A DNA stretch of 64,000 nucleotides from Desulfuromonas thiophila (GTDB lineage: Bacteria; Desulfobacterota; Desulfuromonadia; Desulfuromonadales; Desulfuromonadaceae): NCBI RefSeq assembly GCF_900101955.1, contig NZ_FNAQ01000013.1:1-64000 (forward strand), in the 5' to 3' direction. Within the stretch, counting starts at the first letter, position 1; each line of letters starts with the position of its first letter. A model generated the notes under the pieces. The model did not search any database. It was not told the origin of the DNA and was given only the letters and a program-made list of their open reading frames with translations. The position numbers and the translations under genes were made by a program. Of this stretch, positions 18,421 through 28,740 are shown piece after piece.

Positions 18421-18515
18421 CGGGCCGCCAGCAGGCGGCCCGCCTGATCCGGCCAGCTTCTTCAGCCGATCAGCGCCACGCATTGCAGGGGCACAAACAG
18501 CTGTGCCCCTGCTGT
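18421..18515 (+). promoter_or_regulatory. Two hairpins between dnaK and dnaJ
   Basis: CGGGCCGCC-AGCA-GGCGGCCCG at 18421-18442 is a perfect 9-bp stem with no T run. GCAGGGGCACA-AACAGC-TGTGCCCCTGC at 18485-18512 is a perfect 11-bp stem followed by TGTTTGT. They probably lower or stabilise expression at the dnaK/dnaJ junction (partial termination or mRNA protection), setting a lower DnaJ level. Confidence 0.6.
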
Positions 18516-18545
18516 TTGTAAGCCATCCACGGGAAGGAACGACCC

Positions 18546-19664
18546 TTGGCAAACGGCAAACGTGATTATTATGAAATCCTTGGGGTCAACCGTAATGCCA
18601 GCGAGGCTGAAATTAAAAAGGCCTACCGCCAGCTGGCTATCAAGTACCACCCCGACAAGAATCCTGGCGATCGTCAGGCCGAGGAACGGTTCAAGGAGCC
18701 CAGCGAGGCCTACGCCGTGCTGTCCGATGCCCAGAAGCGGGCCAGCTATGATCAGTTTGGCCATGCCGGTGTCGACGGTAACGGAGGTTTTTCCAGCGGC
18801 GGCTTTCGCGGCAGTCCGTTCGAAGACATCTTTGGCGACATTTTCGGCGACATTTTCGGCGGTGGTCGTGGTCAGCGCGGCGGCCGCGGCCAGCGTGGCG
18901 ACGATCTGCGCTATAATCTGAGCATCAGTTTCGAGCAGGCGGCATTTGGCACCGAAACCAGTATCCAGATCCCCCGCCATCACAGCTGTCCCACCTGCGG
19001 TGGCAGCGGCGCCAAGCCGGGCACCAGTCCAAAGGTGTGTTCGACCTGCGGCGGTGTCGGTCAGGTCCGTTATCAGCAGGGCTTTTTTCAGCTGACTCGC
19101 CCCTGCCCCGATTGTGGCGGCAGCGGCAGCCGGATTGAACAGCCCTGTCCCGATTGCCATGGCAGCGGCCGGGTCAAGGAAAAACGCAAGGTTTCGCTGA
19201 AGATTCCCGCCGGGGTTGAAACCGGCACCCGCCTGAAACTGGCCGGCGAGGGAGAGAGCGGCCTGCACGGTGGCCCGCCGGGTGATCTGTATGTTGTTCT
19301 GACGGTGGAGGAACACCCGATTTTTCACCGCGAAGGGCGCAATGTCATTTGTGAAATGCCGATTTCTTTCGCCCAGGCGGCCCTTGGTGGTGAGATCGAG
19401 GTGCCGACCCTGGAAGGTCGTGTGCGGATGAAGGTGCCCGCGGGAACCCAGTCGGGCAAGGTGCTCAAGCTTTCCGGCAAGGGCATTGTCGATCTGCAAG
19501 GCAGTCGGCGCGGTGACCAGCTGGTGGTGCTGCGGGTTGAGACACCAACGAAGCTTACGGCGCGTCAGCGTGAATTGCTGGAGGAGTTTGCCCGTGAGTC
19601 GGGAGACGATGTCCATCCGCTCGGCAAGAGTTTTCTTGACAAGGTGAAAGAAATCTTTGATTAG
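18546..19664 (+). CDS. dnaJ: Chaperone DnaJ (Hsp40)
   Basis: 372 aa from a TTG at 18546 that follows AAGGA. The J domain (1-70) has YHPDKNPGD with the HPD triplet that stimulates DnaK. A Gly/Phe-rich segment with a triple FGDIF-type repeat follows (about 98-108). The central zinc domain shows four CxxCxGxG-like repeats ([32 protein letters not shown]). The J domain reads [11 protein letters not shown] where most DnaJ have FKEISEAYEVL, a small oddity. Confidence 0.96.
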   Translation: MANGKRDYYEILGVNRNASEAEIKKAYRQLAIKYHPDKNPGDRQAEERFKEPSEAYAVLSDAQKRASYDQFGHAGVDGNGGFSSGGFRGSPFEDIFGDIFGDIFGGGRGQRGGRGQRGDDLRYNLSISFEQAAFGTETSIQIPRHHSCPTCGGSGAKPGTSPKVCSTCGGVGQVRYQQGFFQLTRPCPDCGGSGSRIEQPCPDCHGSGRVKEKRKVSLKIPAGVETGTRLKLAGEGESGLHGGPPGDLYVVLTVEEHPIFHREGRNVICEMPISFAQAALGGEIEVPTLEGRVRMKVPAGTQSGKVLKLSGKGIVDLQGSRRGDQLVVLRVETPTKLTARQRELLEEFARESGDDVHPLGKSFLDKVKEIFD

Positions 19665-19740
19665 GTAATTTCAGTTATTTCAAGACTTTTTAGCCCAATG
19701 AAGCAGTGGCTGAAGCGGGCTTGGCTGTGCTAAGATCAAG

Positions 19741-19782
19741 GCCGCGTGGTTTGCTGTATCACAGAACCACGCGGCTTTTTTC
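19741..19782 (+). terminator. Terminator of the dnaK-dnaJ cluster
   Basis: GCCGCGTGGTT pairs with AACCACGCGGC around a 13-base loop and is followed by seven T. It separates the heat-shock cluster from the LpoA-like gene. Confidence 0.9.
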
Positions 19783-19835
19783 TTTGTCCTGCCGCAGGAG
19801 CGTGCTCGGTGGCTTGTCGAGGAGTGCTTGTTGCC

Positions 19836-21758
19836 ATGATGCTGGGAAGAGGAATCGCTCTGGTCGCTTTGTTGCTGGTCCTGCTGCCGGCGGCCTGGCC
19901 GGGCGGGGCGCGGGCACAGGACGGTGCGGCTGAACCCTTGGCGGCGGTGCGGCAGCTGGTGGCGACAGGCCAGATAGACGCGGCCCAGTCGCAGTTGCGG
20001 CAACTGCTGCTGGAAAGCACAGAGGATGTCGTGCGGCAGGAGGCCATGACGCTGCTGGCCGATCTGCTGTGGCAACAGCAGTTGCCCGAACAGGCGTTGG
20101 CCTATGCCCGCCGCTTGCCGCCGGCGGCGTTGTCGCCGGATTTGTGGCAGGCCCTCGTCGCCGAACAGATTTCCCTTGGCCAACTCGATGCGGCCCAGCA
20201 GTTGCTTGACCGTCGGCCAGTGCCGACCAATGCCGCGTCAGCGCCTGAACGGCTGCGGTTGCAGCTGCGCCTGGCGCAGGCCCGTGGCCAGCAACTGCAG
20301 GCCCTGATGCTCTACAGTCAGCTGTTGCAGCAGCCGGCGCCGGCCGACGAAGAGCTGTGGCACGAACTGGAGACGCTGGTCAGGCAGCTGCCGGCGGCGG
20401 AGCGGGCCGAGGCGGAGTTCATGTTTGCCGGCACCGGCCTGGAGCCGCTGCTGCAGTTGCCTGATTTGCGCGAACAGGTTCGGCAGGCTCGACAGCTGGC
20501 GGCAGACGCGCCCGAGCGCCGGACTCTGACGCACCAACTCAGTCAATTGCTGGCTGCGGCCACCGCTCCCGCCTTGCGTCAGCAGCTGGTGACACTGCTG
20601 GGTCAGCTGAACGGGACGCCCTGGCAACGCCGGGCCATCGGGGTGCTGTTGCCGCTGACGGGGCGCTATGCGCCCTTTGGCCAGATGGTGCGCCAGGGCA
20701 TGGAACTGGCAGCGGCTCAGGCGGGGGCCGATGCGGCGGAGCTGCTGTTCCGTGACAGCGCCGCCGATCCTGCCCGCGCGGTTGACGAACTGCGCCAGCT
20801 GGTGGAGCAGGAGCGGGTGCTGGCGGTTCTCGGCCCCTTGAGCAGTGAGGCGGCGCAAGCCTGTGCTCCGCTGGCCGACCAGCTGCAGGTGCCGCTGTTG
20901 AGCCTGTCGCACTGGCCCGATCTGCCCGCTCAGGGCGCCTATGTCTTCCGCCACAGCCTGACCAGTCGTCAGCAGGTCGAAACCCTGCTGGATTACAGTT
21001 TCGGCCGTCTTGGCCTGACCCGTTATGCCATTCTGCAGCCAGACAACAGCAGCGGTGAACGCTTTGCCCGGCTGTTTGCCGAGGCGGTGCGGCGGCGCGG
21101 TGGCCAGGTGCATTCCTGGCAGCGCTATGCTGAGCAGGCGACGGATTTCCGGCCGCAGTTGCTGGCCCTGCGTGATCTGCCGGCCGGGCTTGACGCCGGC
21201 AGTCTGGCGGTTGCCGACCGTGAGCAGCATAATCGGCGCCAGCAGGGTTTGCCGACGTTGGGCTTCGAGGCGCTGTTTCTGCCCGATTACGCCGAGCAGA
21301 TTGCCCTGTTGGCCCCGCAGCTGGTGTATTACGGCATCGAGGGCGTTCAATTGCTGGGGATTCATGGCTGGCGTTCCGAACAGCTGCAGCAGCAGGCCGG
21401 TCCTTATGTGGCCGACGCCCTGTTCTGCGATGGTTTTTGCGCTGACGGGGCGCGACCGGCGGCGCAGCGCTTTGTCCGCGATTACCAGGCCCGTTACGGT
21501 GAACCGCCGACCTTGCTGGAGGCGCAGGGTTACGACTGTGCCCGTCTGTTGCTGCAACTGGTGCGGCAGTGCGAGGCGCCGACGCCGGCGCTGCTGCGCG
21601 AGGAACTGCTGCGGCCCGATCCCCTGCGCTATCAGGAAATGGTCAGTGGCCTGAGCGGTTTTGCCGCCGATGGCGAGGCCCAGGTGCAGCTCTGCCTGCT
21701 GCGCTTCGGCAACCGCGGCATCGAGCCGCTGCCGCCCGCCGGAGTGCCACTGCCATGA
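19836..21758 (+). CDS. LpoA-like periplasmic protein with type I binding-protein fold
   Basis: 640 aa from ATG 19836 (GAGGAG upstream). A signal peptide (LGRGIALVALLLVLLPAAW) is followed by a Gln/Leu-rich helical region (about 30-260) of TPR-like repeats. A periplasmic-binding-protein domain follows (about 265-600): IGVLLPLTGRYAPFGQMVRQGMELA and VLGPLSSEAAQACAPLADQ. This architecture matches LpoA/YraM-like penicillin-binding-protein activators and branched-chain amino-acid binding proteins. No lipobox Cys is evident, unlike E. coli LpoA. A periplasmic role is likely; the exact partner is unknown. Its stop overlaps the yeeE start (ATGA). Confidence 0.7.
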   Translation: MMLGRGIALVALLLVLLPAAWPGGARAQDGAAEPLAAVRQLVATGQIDAAQSQLRQLLLESTEDVVRQEAMTLLADLLWQQQLPEQALAYARRLPPAALSPDLWQALVAEQISLGQLDAAQQLLDRRPVPTNAASAPERLRLQLRLAQARGQQLQALMLYSQLLQQPAPADEELWHELETLVRQLPAAERAEAEFMFAGTGLEPLLQLPDLREQVRQARQLAADAPERRTLTHQLSQLLAAATAPALRQQLVTLLGQLNGTPWQRRAIGVLLPLTGRYAPFGQMVRQGMELAAAQAGADAAELLFRDSAADPARAVDELRQLVEQERVLAVLGPLSSEAAQACAPLADQLQVPLLSLSHWPDLPAQGAYVFRHSLTSRQQVETLLDYSFGRLGLTRYAILQPDNSSGERFARLFAEAVRRRGGQVHSWQRYAEQATDFRPQLLALRDLPAGLDAGSLAVADREQHNRRQQGLPTLGFEALFLPDYAEQIALLAPQLVYYGIEGVQLLGIHGWRSEQLQQQAGPYVADALFCDGFCADGARPAAQRFVRDYQARYGEPPTLLEAQGYDCARLLLQLVRQCEAPTPALLREELLRPDPLRYQEMVSGLSGFAADGEAQVQLCLLRFGNRGIEPLPPAGVPLP

Positions 21759-22936
21759 CCTCCGCCCCGGTGACCGCGCCGCTGCTCCCCTTGTCTGCGC
21801 CTCTGCTGCTGGTTTTGCTTGTCAGCCTGGCGGTGGCGCTGGTCGCCGGTTTTCTGATGCATCGCAGCGATTACTGCCTGACCGGCATGGTGCGCGATCT
21901 GTTCCTGTTCCGCCGCGCCGGCCTGCTGCCGGTTCTGCTGCTGCAGATCGGCGCCACCATGCTGTTGCTCGAACTGGCGCGGCTCGGCGGTCTCTGGTCC
22001 GGCGCCGCCTTCATCACCGTCAAGCCGCTGTTGCTGACCAGTCTGATCGGTGGTGCCCTGTTCGGTTTTGGCTCGGTGCTCTGCGGCAGCTGCGTGGTCG
22101 GCTGCCTGTACAAGATGGCGACCGGCAGCCTGCTCAATTTTGTCGCCTTTCTGGCGATGGTGGCCGGTGCGACCCTGTACGCAGAATTCGCTCCCTGGTG
22201 GGAAGGGCTTACGGCCGGCTGGCCGCATCTGCCTTACAAAACCCTGCCCGAGTTGTTGCAATGGCCTGTCGCCAGCCTGGTCTGGCCGCTGATGGTTTTA
22301 CTGACCCTGGCGCTGTGGCGTTACGGCCGGCAGCGCGGATTTCACCGCCGCTGCGCCGCACGCGGCTTTATCCAGCCCTGGCGCACGGCCCTGGCCTGGG
22401 CAGGCCTGACGGTGCTGTTGTGTCTTTTGGTCGGCATGCCCATGGGCATTACCTCCAGCTATGTCAAGCTGGGGTTGAGTGTGGAACAGCTGCTGCTGCC
22501 GGACCATGTGGCCGCGCTCGACTATGGTCAGCGGCTGCGGCTGGAGTATGTGGCACCGCTGCTCAATCCCCAAAGCCTTAAATTGGCGGGCCGGCTGGGG
22601 CCGGGCTGGGATGCGCTAGCCCTGCTGCAGGCACCGCTGGTTCTTGGTATTGTGCTGGGCAGCGCCTTTTCCGCCTGGCGGCTGGGCGAATGGCGCCTGG
22701 TCTGGCGGGTGCCGGCCTGGCAGTATGCTCTGGTGCTGGCAGGCGGTCTGCTGACCGGGTTGGCGGCCCGCATGGGGCCGGGCTGCAATGTGCACTATCT
22801 GTTGGGTGATTTGCCCATTCTCGGGCTCAATGCGCTGCTGTTTGTTTTGGGGCTGTTGCCGGGCGCCGCTGCCGGCGCTCTGGTGTTGCGCCAACTGTTG
22901 ACCCATTTCGCGGCAGGTGACCGTGGAAATCCGTGA
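21755..22936 (+). CDS. YeeE/YedE-family sulfur/selenium transporter
   Basis: 393 aa, about ten membrane segments. The N-terminal motif HRSDYCLTGMVRDLFLFR and the Cys-rich GSVLCGSCVVGCLYKMATG stretch (about 107-125), with a later RMGPGCNVHYLLGDLP, are the YeeE/YedE pattern. In that family membrane Cys residues pass thiosulfate or a selenium/sulfur species. The ATG at 21755 overlaps the previous stop, and the TusA-like gene overlaps its 3' end. The pair YeeE-YeeD(TusA) is a known sulfur-uptake unit; whether this one moves thiosulfate or selenite-derived sulfur is not decidable. Confidence 0.82.
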   Translation: MTSAPVTAPLLPLSAPLLLVLLVSLAVALVAGFLMHRSDYCLTGMVRDLFLFRRAGLLPVLLLQIGATMLLLELARLGGLWSGAAFITVKPLLLTSLIGGALFGFGSVLCGSCVVGCLYKMATGSLLNFVAFLAMVAGATLYAEFAPWWEGLTAGWPHLPYKTLPELLQWPVASLVWPLMVLLTLALWRYGRQRGFHRRCAARGFIQPWRTALAWAGLTVLLCLLVGMPMGITSSYVKLGLSVEQLLLPDHVAALDYGQRLRLEYVAPLLNPQSLKLAGRLGPGWDALALLQAPLVLGIVLGSAFSAWRLGEWRLVWRVPAWQYALVLAGGLLTGLAARMGPGCNVHYLLGDLPILGLNALLFVLGLLPGAAAGALVLRQLLTHFAAGDRGNP

Positions 22937-23159
22937 GTTCGATATCTGTGGCCAGGTCTGTCCGTCGGCCCTGCTGACCGCCCTGCGCGAGGTCAATCGT
23001 CATCGTCAGGCCCTGCGCGAGGGCCGGCTGATGCTGGTGCTTTATCTGGATGCGCGCGAGGCCACCCACACCATTCCCGAGGCGGTTGGCAACATGGGTT
23101 ATGCAGTCAGTGTTGAACCCTGCCCGCGCGGCTACTGCCTGCGCATCGGGCGCGGCTGA
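22917..23159 (+). CDS. TusA/YeeD-family sulfur carrier protein
   Basis: 80 aa from GTG 22917 (GTG 22923 is an alternative). FDICGQVCPSALLTALREV contains the conserved persulfide-carrying Cys. The canonical CPxP is CPSA here, so the second Pro is lost. The family passes sulfur from transporter or desulfurase to acceptors. It overlaps the YeeE gene, so the two are translationally coupled and probably work as one sulfur-import unit at the inner membrane. Confidence 0.85.
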   Translation: MTVEIREFDICGQVCPSALLTALREVNRHRQALREGRLMLVLYLDAREATHTIPEAVGNMGYAVSVEPCPRGYCLRIGRG

Positions 23160-23182
23160 CGCCGTCCAGTCAAGGAGAAGGG

Positions 23183-25801
23183 ATGCAGACCTCCGGCCCC
23201 CCCGATAGCGCCGCCTTGGCGGTCGATTCGCCAGCCAGCCTGGAGCGCCGGCTGGTGGCCTACGTCCGCGCCAAGATCGATCAGCTGCTGGCCATCATGG
23301 GCACGGCGCCGCTGCGCACGGAGGAGTTGGACGACGCCAGCCTGCTGGAAATCGATCCCATCGGCATCATTGCCGAGAGCGTCGCCCAGATGATCGAGCA
23401 TCTGCACGATATTCATGACCATCTGAGTCTGGCGCACGAGGAGCTGCAGGCGGTCTTCGATGCCACCGGCGCTGCTATCGTGGTGCTCGATGACCAGCTC
23501 AGGGTACACAGCTGTAACCGGCGCGCCGCGGAGACCTTCGCTCTGGCAACCGGCGATGTGCCGCTGGCTTTTCCCTTCAGCGCCGCACTGGCTGAGCGCC
23601 TGCGGCAGCAGGAAGGCCTGCTGGAGGAGCCCGAGTATTGCCACGCTGACCAGGTGTTCCAGCTGCTGGTGGCTCCCGTGCGCGACCGGGCCGGCCAGTG
23701 CCAGCTGCGGGTGCTGGCCTTCAACGATATCACCGAACGGCGGCATAATGAGTTGATGCTGCAGGCCGCCGAAAGCCGCCTGTCGGCGATCTTCAATACC
23801 CTGATGGCCGGCATCCTGATTATTGATCCCGAAAGCCATCGCATTGTCGATGCCAATCCGATGGCGATTCGCCTGATTGGTGACCGGCGCGAACGCATCA
23901 TCGGCGCGGTTTGCCACCGTTATATCTGCCCGGCGCAGCGGGGCGCCTGCCCGCTGACCGACCTGAATCAGAAGCTCGACAACGCCGAACGCATTCTGAT
24001 CGATGCCTATGGCGAGCATATTCCAGTGCTCAAGACCGCTACGTTGCTTGAACTTGGCGGCAAGCAGTACATCCTGGAAAGCTTTATCGATATTCGCGCC
24101 CGCAAAAAGGCCGAAGATGCGCTGCGTGCCAGCGAGGAACGTTACCGGGCACTGTATGCCGCCATGAACGAAGGCTTGATTGTCGGCGAGTTGATCCGCA
24201 ACGCTGCCGGTCGGGCGGTGGACTTTGTCCTCCATGATGTCAACCCGGCGGCCTGCCGGATTCTGCAGTACAATGCCGAGCGGCTGGTCGGCCAGCGCGC
24301 CAGCAGTCTCTACTGGCAGAAAGAAATTCCCTACCTGCGCTTGCTCGAAGCCGTTGTCGCCGATGGTGTGCCGCGTACCCAGGAAATCAGCCTGCGTGGC
24401 CGCGAGTTGCACGTGTCGCTGACGCGGCCACTGCCGCAACGCTTTGCCGCCCTGCTCACCGATGTCACGGCCACCCGTCAGGCGCAGCGTCAGATCGAGC
24501 GGCTGGCCTACTACGATGAATTGACCGGCCTGCCCAACCGGGTGCTGATTCGCGACCGGCTCAGCCAGGCGCTGGCCCAGGCGCGGCGCCAGAATGGCCT
24601 GGTGGCCGTGTTGGCCTTCGACCTCGACCAGTTCAAGAAGATCAACGATTCCCTTGGTAACAGCAGTGGCGACCGTCTGCTGGTGGCGGTGGCCGAGCGC
24701 ATGACCGTACGGCTGCGCCAGGGGGACAGCCTGGCGCGCATGGGTGGTGACGAATTTGTCATTGTGCTGTCGGGCTGCGTCACCCAGCAGGATGTCATCA
24801 GCGCGGCCGTCAAGGTGCTCGATCTGATGGCTGAGCCCTTCCAGGTTGACGAGCATGAAATTGTCTGCACTGCCAGTCTGGGCATTGCCCTGTTTCCGAT
24901 GGATGGCAGCGATGGCGACAGTCTGCTGAAGAATGCCGATACGGCCATGTACCAGGCCAAGGAAAACGGGCGCAATACCTATCAGTTTTACATGCCGGAG
25001 ATGAACCAGCGCGCCTTTGAGCGCCTGTTTCTCAACAGCGATCTGCATCGTGCCCTCGACCGGGGCGAATTCGAGCTTTACTACCAGCCGCAACTGCGCC
25101 TGAGTGATGGCGCCGTGGTGGGGGCGGAAGCCCTGCTGCGCTGGAATCATGCCAGCAAGGGCCAGATTTCGCCGGTGCTGTTCATTCCCCTGGCCGAGGA
25201 ATCCGATCTGATTCTGACCATTGGTCACTGGGTGCTGGAACAGGCCTGCCTGGCAGCGCGGCGCTGGTACAATGCCGGCTACCGCCAGCTGCGGGTAGCG
25301 GTTAATCTGTCGGCCCGCCAGTTCACCCGCAGCCTGCCGCAGACCGTGGCCCAGGTGTTGCGCCAGACGGCCCTGCCGCCCGAATTGCTGGAACTGGAGC
25401 TGACCGAAAGCCTGTTGATGGAAAAACCCGAGCAGGTGCGGGAGGTGCTTGAACAGCTGCGCGAACTGGGCACCCTGACAGCCATTGACGACTTCGGCAC
25501 CGGCTATTCCTCCCTCAGCTATCTGAAGCATTTTCCCCTTAATCGCCTCAAGATCGATCGCTCTTTTGTCAAGGATCTGACCAGCGACAGCGATGATGCC
25601 GTGATCATTGAGGCCATCATCGCCCTGGCGCACAGCCTGCGGCTGCAGGTGGTGGCCGAGGGGGTTGAAACCCCGGCCCAACTCGAATTCATGCGCCGTC
25701 ACGGCTGTGACGATGTGCAGGGCTACCTGCTGGGGCGGCCGATGCCGGCTGATGAATTGATGCGTTTTCTGCAGCAGCGGCCGATGCCGACTCCGGTCTG
25801 A
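23183..25801 (+). CDS. PAS-GGDEF-EAL cyclic-di-GMP enzyme
   Basis: 872 aa, cytoplasmic. Three PAS-like regions (about 85-190, 195-310, 315-430) precede a GGDEF domain with GGDEF at about 520-524, preceded by an RQGD inhibitory (I) site. A complete EAL domain follows: EALLRW about 649, NLSARQF, ELTESLLM, DDFGTGYSSLSYL, EGVET and QGYLLGRP. Both cyclase and phosphodiesterase residues are intact, so it may switch between making and degrading c-di-GMP under PAS ligand control. It starts 23 bases after the TusA gene with GGAGAAGGG upstream; the link to sulfur transport is not obvious. Confidence 0.93.
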   Translation: MQTSGPPDSAALAVDSPASLERRLVAYVRAKIDQLLAIMGTAPLRTEELDDASLLEIDPIGIIAESVAQMIEHLHDIHDHLSLAHEELQAVFDATGAAIVVLDDQLRVHSCNRRAAETFALATGDVPLAFPFSAALAERLRQQEGLLEEPEYCHADQVFQLLVAPVRDRAGQCQLRVLAFNDITERRHNELMLQAAESRLSAIFNTLMAGILIIDPESHRIVDANPMAIRLIGDRRERIIGAVCHRYICPAQRGACPLTDLNQKLDNAERILIDAYGEHIPVLKTATLLELGGKQYILESFIDIRARKKAEDALRASEERYRALYAAMNEGLIVGELIRNAAGRAVDFVLHDVNPAACRILQYNAERLVGQRASSLYWQKEIPYLRLLEAVVADGVPRTQEISLRGRELHVSLTRPLPQRFAALLTDVTATRQAQRQIERLAYYDELTGLPNRVLIRDRLSQALAQARRQNGLVAVLAFDLDQFKKINDSLGNSSGDRLLVAVAERMTVRLRQGDSLARMGGDEFVIVLSGCVTQQDVISAAVKVLDLMAEPFQVDEHEIVCTASLGIALFPMDGSDGDSLLKNADTAMYQAKENGRNTYQFYMPEMNQRAFERLFLNSDLHRALDRGEFELYYQPQLRLSDGAVVGAEALLRWNHASKGQISPVLFIPLAEESDLILTIGHWVLEQACLAARRWYNAGYRQLRVAVNLSARQFTRSLPQTVAQVLRQTALPPELLELELTESLLMEKPEQVREVLEQLRELGTLTAIDDFGTGYSSLSYLKHFPLNRLKIDRSFVKDLTSDSDDAVIIEAIIALAHSLRLQVVAEGVETPAQLEFMRRHGCDDVQGYLLGRPMPADELMRFLQQRPMPTPV

Positions 25802-26025
25802 CCGGCAGTTCCTAGTTGCCATTCTTCTCCGTCGTTCTCGTCTTGACGTTCCATTGTCTTCGTTGTTCTTCCCCTCCCGATTTACAGCCGCCCTTTTTCT
25901 GGCATGCTGGCAGGAGCCTCACCCGCTGACGACAATTTTTTGACGCCAGGGGGTTGACAAGGCTGCCGGCCATGCCCAGTTTGACGGCAGTGGTCGGATG
26001 GACCGCAGAAAAGGAGACCGAAGCG

Positions 26026-28677
26026 ATGAACATGGAAAAACTGACCCGTAACACCCAGCAGGCCCTGCAACAGGCCCAGCAGCTGGCCCGCCAGCGCCAG
26101 CATGCCGAAATTGACTGTGAGCACCTGCTGCTGGCGTTGGTGCAGGATACCCAGGGTCTGGCGCCGCGCCTGCTTGAGCGTGCCGGACTCAAGCCGGCCG
26201 GCTTGTTGGCCGCGTTGGAACAGGCCCTGGCTCACCGCCCCCAGGTGCAGGGCCGGGGTGTCGAGGAAAGCCACCTGTATGCCTCGGTGCGACTGCAGCG
26301 GCTGCTGGAGCGGGCCGAACAGGAAGCGGGCCGGCTCAAGGATGAATATCTGAGTGTCGAGCATCTGCTGCTGGCGGCGGCGACGGAGCCGAAGGACAGT
26401 GCCTTCGGTCAGCTGATTCAGCGCGCGGGGCTCGACCATGCGGCGCTGTTGCAGGCCCTGCAGCAGGTGCGGGGGCACCAGCGCGTCACCAGCGATCAGC
26501 CCGAGGGCACCTACGAGGCGCTGGAGAAATATGGCCGTGATCTGGTGGCGGCGGTACGCGACGGCAAGCTCGATCCGGTGATCGGTCGCGACGAGGAGAT
26601 CCGCCGTGTTATCCGCATTCTGTCGCGCAAAACCAAGAACAACCCGGTGCTTATCGGCGAGCCCGGCGTCGGCAAGACCGCCATTGTCGAGGGCCTGGCC
26701 CAGCGCATCGTGCGCGGTGATGTGCCCGATGGCATGCGCGACAAGACCCTCTTTGCCCTTGATATGGGTTCCCTGGTGGCCGGCGCCAAATACCGTGGCG
26801 AATTCGAGGAGCGGCTCAAGGCGGTGCTGAGCGAAATCCGCAACAGCGAGGGCCGCATCATCCTGTTCATCGACGAGTTGCACACCATTGTCGGCGCCGG
26901 CAAGACCGAGGGTGCCATGGACGCCGGCAACATGCTCAAGCCCATGCTGGCCCGTGGTGAACTGCACTGTATCGGCGCCACCACGCTGGACGAGTATCGC
27001 CAGTACATCGAAAAGGATGCCGCGCTGGAGCGCCGCTTCCAGCCGGTGATGGTCGAAGCCCCCAGCGTCGAGGACAGCATCAGCATCCTGCGCGGCCTGA
27101 AGGAACGCTTCGAGGTACATCACGGCGTGCAGATTCAGGATCAGGCGCTGGTGGCGGCGGCCACCCTGAGCCAGCGCTACATCAGCGACCGCTTCCTGCC
27201 GGACAAGGCCATCGACCTGGTTGACGAAGCCTGCGCCCTGATCCGCACCGAAATGGATTCCATGCCGGCGGCCATGGACACGGCGGCGCGGCGGGTGATG
27301 CAGCTGGAGATCGAAGCGGCGGCCCTGCGCAAGGAAAAGGACGCCGCCAGCAAGGAGCGCTTGGCTGCCATTCAGGCCGAACTGGCCGAACAGAAACACA
27401 TTGTCGATACCTTCAAGGCCCAGTGGGAGATCGAGAAGCAGTCGCAGCGCCAGATTCAGCAGCTGCGCGAGGACATCGAACGGCTGGGGCGCGAACTGGC
27501 CGAGGCCGAGCGCCATTATGATCTCAACCGCGCCGCCGAACTGCGCCACGGCCGTCTGCCGGAACTGGAAAAGAAGCTGCAGGCGCTGGAAGAGGAAAAC
27601 CGCGAGCGGCCCGACGGCCAGCGGCTCTTGCATGAATGTGTTGGTCCCGATGAAATCGCCGGCATTGTCGCCCGCTGGACCGGCATTCCGCTCACGCGCT
27701 TGCTGGAGTCGGAGCGCGACAAGCTGCTGCATCTCGACCAGCAGCTGCATGCCCGTGTCATCGGCCAGGATGAAGCCGTTCAGCGCGTTAGCGACGCCGT
27801 CATTCGCGCTCGCGCCGGCATCAAAGACCCGCGTCGGCCCATGGGTTCCTTCCTGTTTCTCGGCCCCACCGGTGTTGGCAAGACCGAACTGGCCCGCGCC
27901 CTGGCCGAGGCCCTGTTCGACAGCGAGGAGCAGATGGTGCGCATCGACATGTCGGAATACATGGAAAAATTCAGCGTCAGTCGCTTGCTCGGCGCGCCGC
28001 CGGGCTATGTCGGCTACGAAGAAGGCGGCCAGCTCAGCGAGGCGGTGCGGCGGCGGCCCTATGCCGTGGTGCTGTTCGACGAGGTCGAAAAAGCCCATCC
28101 CGAGGTGTTCAATGTGCTGTTGCAGGTGCTCGACGATGGCCGCGTGACCGACAGTCAGGGTCGCACCATCGATTTCAAGAACACCGTCATCATCATGACC
28201 TCAAACCTGGGGGCTGAGTTTCTGCTGCAGGACAGCGGCACGGAAGGGCAGATCAGCCCGGCGGCCCGTCAGGCGGTCGAACAGCGCCTGCAACAGGCCT
28301 TCCGGCCGGAATTTCTCAACCGCATTGACGATACCATCCTGTTCACGCCCCTCACCCGTGGCGAGTTGCGCCAGATCATCGACCTGCAGGTGGCCGACGT
28401 GCAGCAGCGCCTGAGCGAGCGGCGCATCCGCATTCAACTGGACGACAGCGCCCGCGATCTGATCTGCGCCCGCGCCTACGATCCGCATTTCGGCGCGCGG
28501 CCGGTCAAACGCTTCCTCCAGCACGAGCTGGAAACCCGCCTGGGACGGGCAATCATCGCTGGAGAAATCCGCGATGGCAGCTGCGTACAGGTGGTTGCCG
28601 AAAACGGGCAGCTGACGCTGAAGATCGCGTGGCACGATGAAAACCCCGCGCCAATACAGGCCGCAGCCGACCAATGA
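26026..28677 (+). CDS. clpB: Protein disaggregase ClpB (Hsp100)
   Basis: 883 aa from ATG 26026, after AAGGAG. Domain order: Clp_N repeats ([19 protein letters not shown]), first AAA+ with Walker [10 protein letters not shown] (about 207) and Walker [12 protein letters not shown] middle coiled coil (about 410-530) holds Glu/Lys/Gln heptads, then second AAA+ with [10 protein letters not shown] (about 610), and the C-terminal ClpB_D2 domain. ClpB works with DnaK to dissolve aggregates. No CIRCE or clear sigma-32 promoter is visible upstream, so its control may differ from dnaK. Confidence 0.97.
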   Translation: MNMEKLTRNTQQALQQAQQLARQRQHAEIDCEHLLLALVQDTQGLAPRLLERAGLKPAGLLAALEQALAHRPQVQGRGVEESHLYASVRLQRLLERAEQEAGRLKDEYLSVEHLLLAAATEPKDSAFGQLIQRAGLDHAALLQALQQVRGHQRVTSDQPEGTYEALEKYGRDLVAAVRDGKLDPVIGRDEEIRRVIRILSRKTKNNPVLIGEPGVGKTAIVEGLAQRIVRGDVPDGMRDKTLFALDMGSLVAGAKYRGEFEERLKAVLSEIRNSEGRIILFIDELHTIVGAGKTEGAMDAGNMLKPMLARGELHCIGATTLDEYRQYIEKDAALERRFQPVMVEAPSVEDSISILRGLKERFEVHHGVQIQDQALVAAATLSQRYISDRFLPDKAIDLVDEACALIRTEMDSMPAAMDTAARRVMQLEIEAAALRKEKDAASKERLAAIQAELAEQKHIVDTFKAQWEIEKQSQRQIQQLREDIERLGRELAEAERHYDLNRAAELRHGRLPELEKKLQALEEENRERPDGQRLLHECVGPDEIAGIVARWTGIPLTRLLESERDKLLHLDQQLHARVIGQDEAVQRVSDAVIRARAGIKDPRRPMGSFLFLGPTGVGKTELARALAEALFDSEEQMVRIDMSEYMEKFSVSRLLGAPPGYVGYEEGGQLSEAVRRRPYAVVLFDEVEKAHPEVFNVLLQVLDDGRVTDSQGRTIDFKNTVIIMTSNLGAEFLLQDSGTEGQISPAARQAVEQRLQQAFRPEFLNRIDDTILFTPLTRGELRQIIDLQVADVQQRLSERRIRIQLDDSARDLICARAYDPHFGARPVKRFLQHELETRLGRAIIAGEIRDGSCVQVVAENGQLTLKIAWHDENPAPIQAAADQ

Positions 28678-28709
28678 CCGGCGGCACTGCCCGACCGAAC
28701 AGAGTGACG

Positions 28710-28740
28710 GGGCACATCCTTTGGGTGTGCCCTTTTTTTT
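28710..28740 (+). terminator. Terminator of clpB
   Basis: GGGCACA pairs with TGTGCCC around a 9-base loop, followed by eight T. It lies 33 bases after the clpB stop. Confidence 0.9.

Noticed and set aside
25822-26025. Sigma-32 promoter before clpB
   Set aside because: CTTGAC and CCCGATTTA-like parts exist but their spacing is much too long for a heat-shock promoter.
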